From positions 1-17,424 of the forward strand of contig CAMZAI010000032.1 of NCBI GenBank assembly GCA_947304065.1: 17,424 nucleotides of DNA, written 5' to 3'. The first letter of the stretch is position 1. Each line of letters starts with the position of its first letter. The notes under the pieces were generated by a model that saw only the letters and a list, made by a program, of their open reading frames with translations, was not told where the DNA came from and searched no databases. Shown here in pieces: positions 13,997-17,424 of the stretch. Origin of the DNA: an uncultured Clostridia bacterium (GTDB lineage: Bacteria; Bacillota; Clostridia; Lachnospirales; Lachnospiraceae). The translations under genes and the position numbers were made by a program.

Positions 13997-15969
13997 AACA
14001 ACTCCTCTCTTGTCATCGAGCCGGCGTATTCCGTCGCGGCTTTCAGAACATCGGCATCCGAATAGATGTCGGCGATCTTGAAGACGAGCTCTCCGCTCTG
14101 TCTGGTCCCGAAGAAATCTCCGGGTCCGCGAAGTCTGAGGTCATTCTCTGCAACCTGCATACCGTCGCGGTATTTAACAAGGATATCAAGCCTTTCGTCG
14201 ATCTCCTTTGAATCTGAACCTTTGATAAAAATACAATAGGACTGGGCGCTTCCTCTGCCCACACGGCCTCTCAGCTGATGGAGCTGCGCCAGACCGAAAC
14301 GTTCGGCGTTCTCGACCATCATAACCGTAGCGTTCGGTACATTTACGCCTACTTCTACAACGGTAGTAGAAACCAGAACATCGATCTTTCCGCTTGAAAA
14401 ATCGTTCATTATCGCGTTCTTCTCTGCCGGTTTCATCTTGCCGTGAAGGAACTCGATGTTTACGCTCTCATCTGCGATGGCGGCACGCATCGAATCGGTA
14501 TAATCGATGACGTTCTCCGCCTCTGTCATCTCGCTCTCTTCCACCATCGGACATATAACATAAGCCTGATGGCCTTCCGCTGCCTGCTTTTTGATGAAAT
14601 TGTAAGCTGTCGGTCTGTAACCCGTTCCGACCACGCAATTCTTTATCGGAAGCCTGTTCGCGGGCATCTCGTCGATAATCGACAGATCCAGGTCTCCGTA
14701 CAGTATGATCGCCAGCGACCTGGGTATAGGCGTGGCGCTCATCGCGAGAATATGCGGATGATCGCCCTTTTCCCTGATCGCCTCACGCTGATTTACGCCG
14801 AAGCGGTGCTGCTCATCTATCACGGCCAGCGCAAGCTTATCGTATTCAACGGAATCCTGTATCAATGCGTGGGTTCCGACGATCACATCGCACTCATGGG
14901 CCTTTATGCTTTCGTGAGCCTTGCGCTTCTGTGCCGCCGTAAGCGCTCCGGTAAGTAGCTCTGTCTTTATGCCGAACGGCGTAAGCTGTTTTGTAAAATC
15001 CTCGTAATGCTGCTTCGCAAGAACGTCCGTCGGCGCCATGATGCACGCCTGATAGCCCTGCTTTACGCACGCAAGTATCGCAAGCATGGCAACGACAGTT
15101 TTACCCGAACCTACGTCTCCCTGTATCATGCGCGACATCAAAGTGTCGGATGACAGATCGCGGCAGATCTCGGCGTAAACCTTCTTCTGGGCTCCCGTAA
15201 GCTTATACGGCAGGCTTGCTATCAGCTGTTCACATGCCGAAAAATCCGTGATCCTGTAATTATTTACCTCGATCTTCCGGTTTTCCTTCATGGTGCGGAC
15301 CAGAGCGGAAAAACGGACGAATTCGTCAAATGCAAGTCTCTTGTGAGCGTCGATGCAGTTCTCTTTGCTCAGCGGAAAATGGATATTCTGCAGCGCGTCC
15401 TTATACCTGATCAGATCGTACTGCTTTCTCGCAGCTGCGGGAAGCGGATCCTCGTCAGCCCTGACCAAAGTCAGTGCTTCCTTCACGAGCTTTAAGAGCA
15501 GATTGTTCGTGACTCCCTTTGTGAGCGGATATACCGGCTGCAGTTCGGAAAGCTTGCGGATATATGCTTCACGCGTAAATATAACGGGCTGGGCAAGTAT
15601 CAGTTCGTTCCTCTTGCGGATCACCCTGCCGCGGAACACAAATCGCATGCCGGTTTTTAACTGGCTCGCTATGAACGGAGTATTGTACCAGACGAGTTTT
15701 ATCGTACCGGTAGGATCCGAAGCGTTCATCGAAACGATCAGATACCTGGGAGTCTTTACCACCGAAGGTCTTGCGGGAACAATGCTCTCGATTGCGGCTA
15801 CCGTGCCTTCTCTCAGCTCTGCGATATTCTCCGGAAGTCCGAATATATCATATGCTCTCGGATAATATTCAAGCAGGTCCCGGACTGTGAAGATACCGAG
15901 TTTTGCGAGCAGAGCGGCGTTTTTGTCACCTACGCCTTTTAACTCTTTTACGCTGATCTCTGCCGTCAT
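13957..15969 (-). CDS. recG: ATP-dependent DNA helicase RecG
   Basis: A 670-residue superfamily 2 helicase that remodels stalled replication forks and branched DNA. It has the N-terminal wedge/OB region (start to about 240, with VKELKGVGDKNAALLAKLG at the front), Walker A GDVGSGKT (284-291), DEQH (385-388), SATPIPR (411-417), QLRGRVGRG (565-573) and the RecG-specific RGPGDFFGTRQSG (614-626). After DADVLKAA (638-645) only about 25 residues remain, fewer than usual, and they end in an atypical NNWII. The last 40 bases overlap the AAA+ gene, so the tail may have been reshaped when that gene was joined. Start ATG 15967-15969 has GGAG eight bases upstream. It heads the transcript of the AAA+ and two membrane genes, from the promoter at 16018-16046. 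Confidence 0.97.
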   Translation of the reverse strand: MTAEISVKELKGVGDKNAALLAKLGIFTVRDLLEYYPRAYDIFGLPENIAELREGTVAAIESIVPARPSVVKTPRYLIVSMNASDPTGTIKLVWYNTPFIASQLKTGMRFVFRGRVIRKRNELILAQPVIFTREAYIRKLSELQPVYPLTKGVTNNLLLKLVKEALTLVRADEDPLPAAARKQYDLIRYKDALQNIHFPLSKENCIDAHKRLAFDEFVRFSALVRTMKENRKIEVNNYRITDFSACEQLIASLPYKLTGAQKKVYAEICRDLSSDTLMSRMIQGDVGSGKTVVAMLAILACVKQGYQACIMAPTDVLAKQHYEDFTKQLTPFGIKTELLTGALTAAQKRKAHESIKAHECDVIVGTHALIQDSVEYDKLALAVIDEQHRFGVNQREAIREKGDHPHILAMSATPIPRSLAIILYGDLDLSIIDEMPANRLPIKNCVVGTGYRPTAYNFIKKQAAEGHQAYVICPMVEESEMTEAENVIDYTDSMRAAIADESVNIEFLHGKMKPAEKNAIMNDFSSGKIDVLVSTTVVEVGVNVPNATVMMVENAERFGLAQLHQLRGRVGRGSAQSYCIFIKGSDSKEIDERLDILVKYRDGMQVAENDLRLRGPGDFFGTRQSGELVFKIADIYSDADVLKAATEYAGSMTREELLCFSRTQTNNWII
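14002..14008 (-). promoter_or_regulatory. Ribosome binding site of the AAA+ gene inside recG
   Basis: AGAGGAG on the minus strand, five bases before ATG 13994-13996. Its strength supports the AAA+ start that overlaps the end of recG, rather than a later internal ATG. Confidence 0.75.
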
Positions 15970-16017
15970 ATCCGAAACTCCGTTTCCAAAAGCTCATAAG
16001 AATCCATACTACGAATT

Positions 16018-16046
16018 ATTTTAGTATAATTCTGATTAAAATTCAA
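16018..16046 (-). promoter_or_regulatory. Sigma-A-type promoter of the recG operon
   Basis: TTGAAT (16041-16046) and TAAAAT (16018-16023) on the minus strand with exactly 17 bases between. It gives a leader of about 40 bases to the recG start. No other good promoter is seen before the AAA+ and membrane genes, so this one probably drives all four. Confidence 0.65.
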
Positions 16047-16097
16047 GTTTTTGTGCAAATGTGAAGAAAGCAGAAGAAAAGTGTTATCTTGGAATGT

Positions 16098-16125
16098 TTT
16101 GCATTCGACGCAAATATGTTAATAT
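16098..16125 (+). promoter_or_regulatory. Probable extended -10 promoter of the alanyl-tRNA editing gene
   Basis: TGTTAATAT (16117-16125) is an extended -10 with TAATAT; a weak -35 such as TTTGCA (16098-16103) lies 16 bases before. Transcription would begin near 16132, which rules out the ATG at 16089 as the start. It is divergent from the recG promoter, with about 55 bases between the -35 and -10 regions. Confidence 0.5.
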
Positions 16126-16157
16126 GTAGTTTAAAGAAAATGAAAGGCAGACAGGAT

Positions 16158-17339
16158 ATGACGACCTTACTTTATGACCGGGACGCTTATATGACCGAAT
16201 TCACGGCGTCGGCGGTAACTTGCGAACAGACAAAATACAACGGAAAAGAGGCTTATGACATTGTCCTCGACGAGACCGCGTTCTTCCCCGAACAGGGCGG
16301 ACAGGACTGCGACAGCGGCGTGATACGTGATGCGTGTAAAGGAGAAAACTTTACATCTGTTTTGCATGTCACGATCAAAAACGGTATCATCCATCATATC
16401 TGCGACAAGCCTCTTGAGGCCGGATGCCGGGTAAAAGGCGAGATCAATTGGGAACAGCGCTTTGACCGCATGCAGCAGCATTCCGGAGAGCATCTTGTAT
16501 CAGGCACTGTGCACAGACTCTTCGGCGCGGATAATGTCGGATTCCATTTAAGCGCACGCGAAGTGACTCTCGACTTTAATACTACATTTGAAGAACAGGA
16601 TCTGGAACTGATCGAAGAAACGGTAAACAGAGCGATTTACGAGAATTTCGAGACACATATCTTCTTCCCTTCCGAGGAAGAGCTGAAAGCTCTTGATTAC
16701 CGCAGCAAGAAGGAACTTACAGGTCAGGTCCGCATAGTTGAATATCCCGGTTACGATGTGTGCGCGTGCTGCGCTCCTCATGTCAGAAGGACAGGCGAGA
16801 TCGGAAGCATCCGCATCATAGCGGCCGAACACTTCAAGGGCGGAACCAGAATGTGGATCGAGTGCGGCAGACGCTCTCTGCGTACCGCTCGTGCCCAGCT
16901 GAGAGACGCACGTGCGATCTCCCGTATCACATCTGCAAAGATAGGCGATATCGTTCCGGCGGTCGAGAAATTAAATGACGCGCTTAAGGACGCCAGATTC
17001 AAGCTGGTCAAATTCGAACGTGACAGCATCATGTCTCTTGTCGCTTCCGCTATGGATCAGCCCAATCCTACGATCTGGCTTGATTCCTGCGATCAGGACA
17101 ATCTCCGTCTCGGCGTCAATGAACTGGCAGCCGCTTCTGCAGGCTTCTGCGGCGGTTTCAGCGGCAATGACGCTGACGGATATAAATTTATACTCGCATC
17201 TTCCGCAAAGGACTGCAGGGCGCTTATAAACGAAATGAAGGCCACATTTGAGATCCGCGGCGGCGGTACCCCCGACATGGTTCAGGGAACGATCCGCGGA
17301 ATAAGGGATGCAATTGAATCATATCTGTCCAACAAGTAA
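16158..17339 (+). CDS. alaX: Alanyl-tRNA editing protein (AlaX, long form with DHHA1-like C-terminus)
   Basis: A 393-residue stand-alone deacylase related to the editing domain of alanyl-tRNA synthetase; it hydrolyses Ser- or Gly-tRNA(Ala) mischarged by AlaRS. The N-terminal domain has LDETAFFPEQGGQ (37-49), matching the LDxTxFYPxxGGQ entry motif of AlaRS and AlaX. Zinc ligands are H108 and H112 in HSGEH and C204 and H208 in CCAPH, the usual CxxxH. A helical linker leads to a DHHA1-like end with GGGTPDMVQG (368-377). Length suits the longer AlaX class. The frame is open from 16089, but I choose ATG 16158-16160: the protein begins MTTLLYDRDAY as in relatives, AAAGG lies about ten bases upstream and a promoter sits at 16098-16125. 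It is divergent from recG, with no terminator visible after its stop; only a REP-like palindrome follows. Confidence 0.92.
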   Translation: MTTLLYDRDAYMTEFTASAVTCEQTKYNGKEAYDIVLDETAFFPEQGGQDCDSGVIRDACKGENFTSVLHVTIKNGIIHHICDKPLEAGCRVKGEINWEQRFDRMQQHSGEHLVSGTVHRLFGADNVGFHLSAREVTLDFNTTFEEQDLELIEETVNRAIYENFETHIFFPSEEELKALDYRSKKELTGQVRIVEYPGYDVCACCAPHVRRTGEIGSIRIIAAEHFKGGTRMWIECGRRSLRTARAQLRDARAISRITSAKIGDIVPAVEKLNDALKDARFKLVKFERDSIMSLVASAMDQPNPTIWLDSCDQDNLRLGVNELAAASAGFCGGFSGNDADGYKFILASSAKDCRALINEMKATFEIRGGGTPDMVQGTIRGIRDAIESYLSNK

Positions 17340-17395
17340 ACTACTGTTTCACAGATAATGAGCGATTCTTCGGCTCAGATAAAAATCATCCACTT

Positions 17396-17424
17396 TCAGA
17401 CATGGGGACGGTTCTTATGTCTGA
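17396..17424. repeat. REP-like palindrome at the window edge
   Basis: A perfect inverted repeat, TCAGACAT (17396-17403) and ATGTCTGA (17417-17424), flanks a 13-base centre GGGGACGGTTCTT. The motif GGGGACGGTTC inside terminal arms of this type recurs as short dispersed palindromes in many Clostridial and other Firmicute genomes, in my recollection, often linked to REP-associated transposase families. Only the copy at the edge is seen here, so the repeat status rests on recall. It ends exactly at the last base of the window, so the element may extend beyond. Confidence 0.55.

Noticed and set aside
17358..17380. Stem TGAGC / GCTCA after the editing gene as a terminator
   Set aside because: The stem is only five base pairs and is followed by AGATAAAAATC rather than a T run.

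Overview
The window looks like chromosomal DNA from a low-to-moderate G+C Firmicute of class Clostridia, most likely Lachnospiraceae or a relative. The family-level guess rests on gene content and is soft. Supporting signs are the recG, rsmD, coaD gene set in order on one strand, the Mrp protein with an N-terminal cysteine cluster, the coiled-coil protein next to coaD, strong AGGAG-type ribosome binding sites and sigma-A-like promoters. Base composition is near half G+C by eye. Every gene except the last lies on the minus strand, so transcription runs right to left.

Layout in transcription order (right to left on minus). (1) 16158-17339, plus strand: an alanyl-tRNA editing protein, divergent from recG across a 188-base region with promoters on both sides; the window ends in a REP-like palindrome. 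(2) 7938-15969: recG, then a three-gene cassette of a CbbX/SpoVK-like AAA+ ATPase with an unknown N-terminal half, a 676-aa polytopic membrane protein, and an 811-aa DUF2298/YYY-family membrane protein. The junctions are tight: a 40-base overlap, a TAATG overlap and a 17-base gap. (3) 6182-7876: rsmD, coaD and a coiled-coil protein, with their own promoter and a strong terminator. (4) 3723-6018: two rhamnosyltransferase-like GT2 enzymes and a small membrane protein with a zinc ribbon, with their own promoter and terminator. (5) 1-3554: ilvN, a cytoplasmic 5'-nucleotidase-type metallophosphatase, mrp, and lepA, which is cut by the left edge.

Most of this is housekeeping: translation (lepA, rsmD, alaX), recombination (recG), CoA synthesis (coaD), branched-chain amino acid regulation (ilvN) and Fe-S delivery (mrp). 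The part that stands out is the 6-kb cassette between recG and rsmD. Its two large membrane proteins share a recognisable layout: a loop near G-x-x-x-Y-aromatic, a late N-x-x-x-K or N-x-K element, and a soluble C-terminal domain. They look like diverged paralogues of GT-C type, and the first is translationally coupled to the AAA+ ATPase. I read it as a possible two-subunit, ATPase-assisted envelope glycan or lipid-glycan machine. That function is inference only. The nearby GT2 operon makes an envelope-polysaccharide theme plausible but is transcribed separately.

No rRNA, tRNA, CRISPR array, insertion sequence or riboswitch was recognised. No gene-free stretch exceeds 300 bases; the longest are about 190 bases (15970-16157) and 160 bases (6019-6181), and both carry regulatory signals described below.
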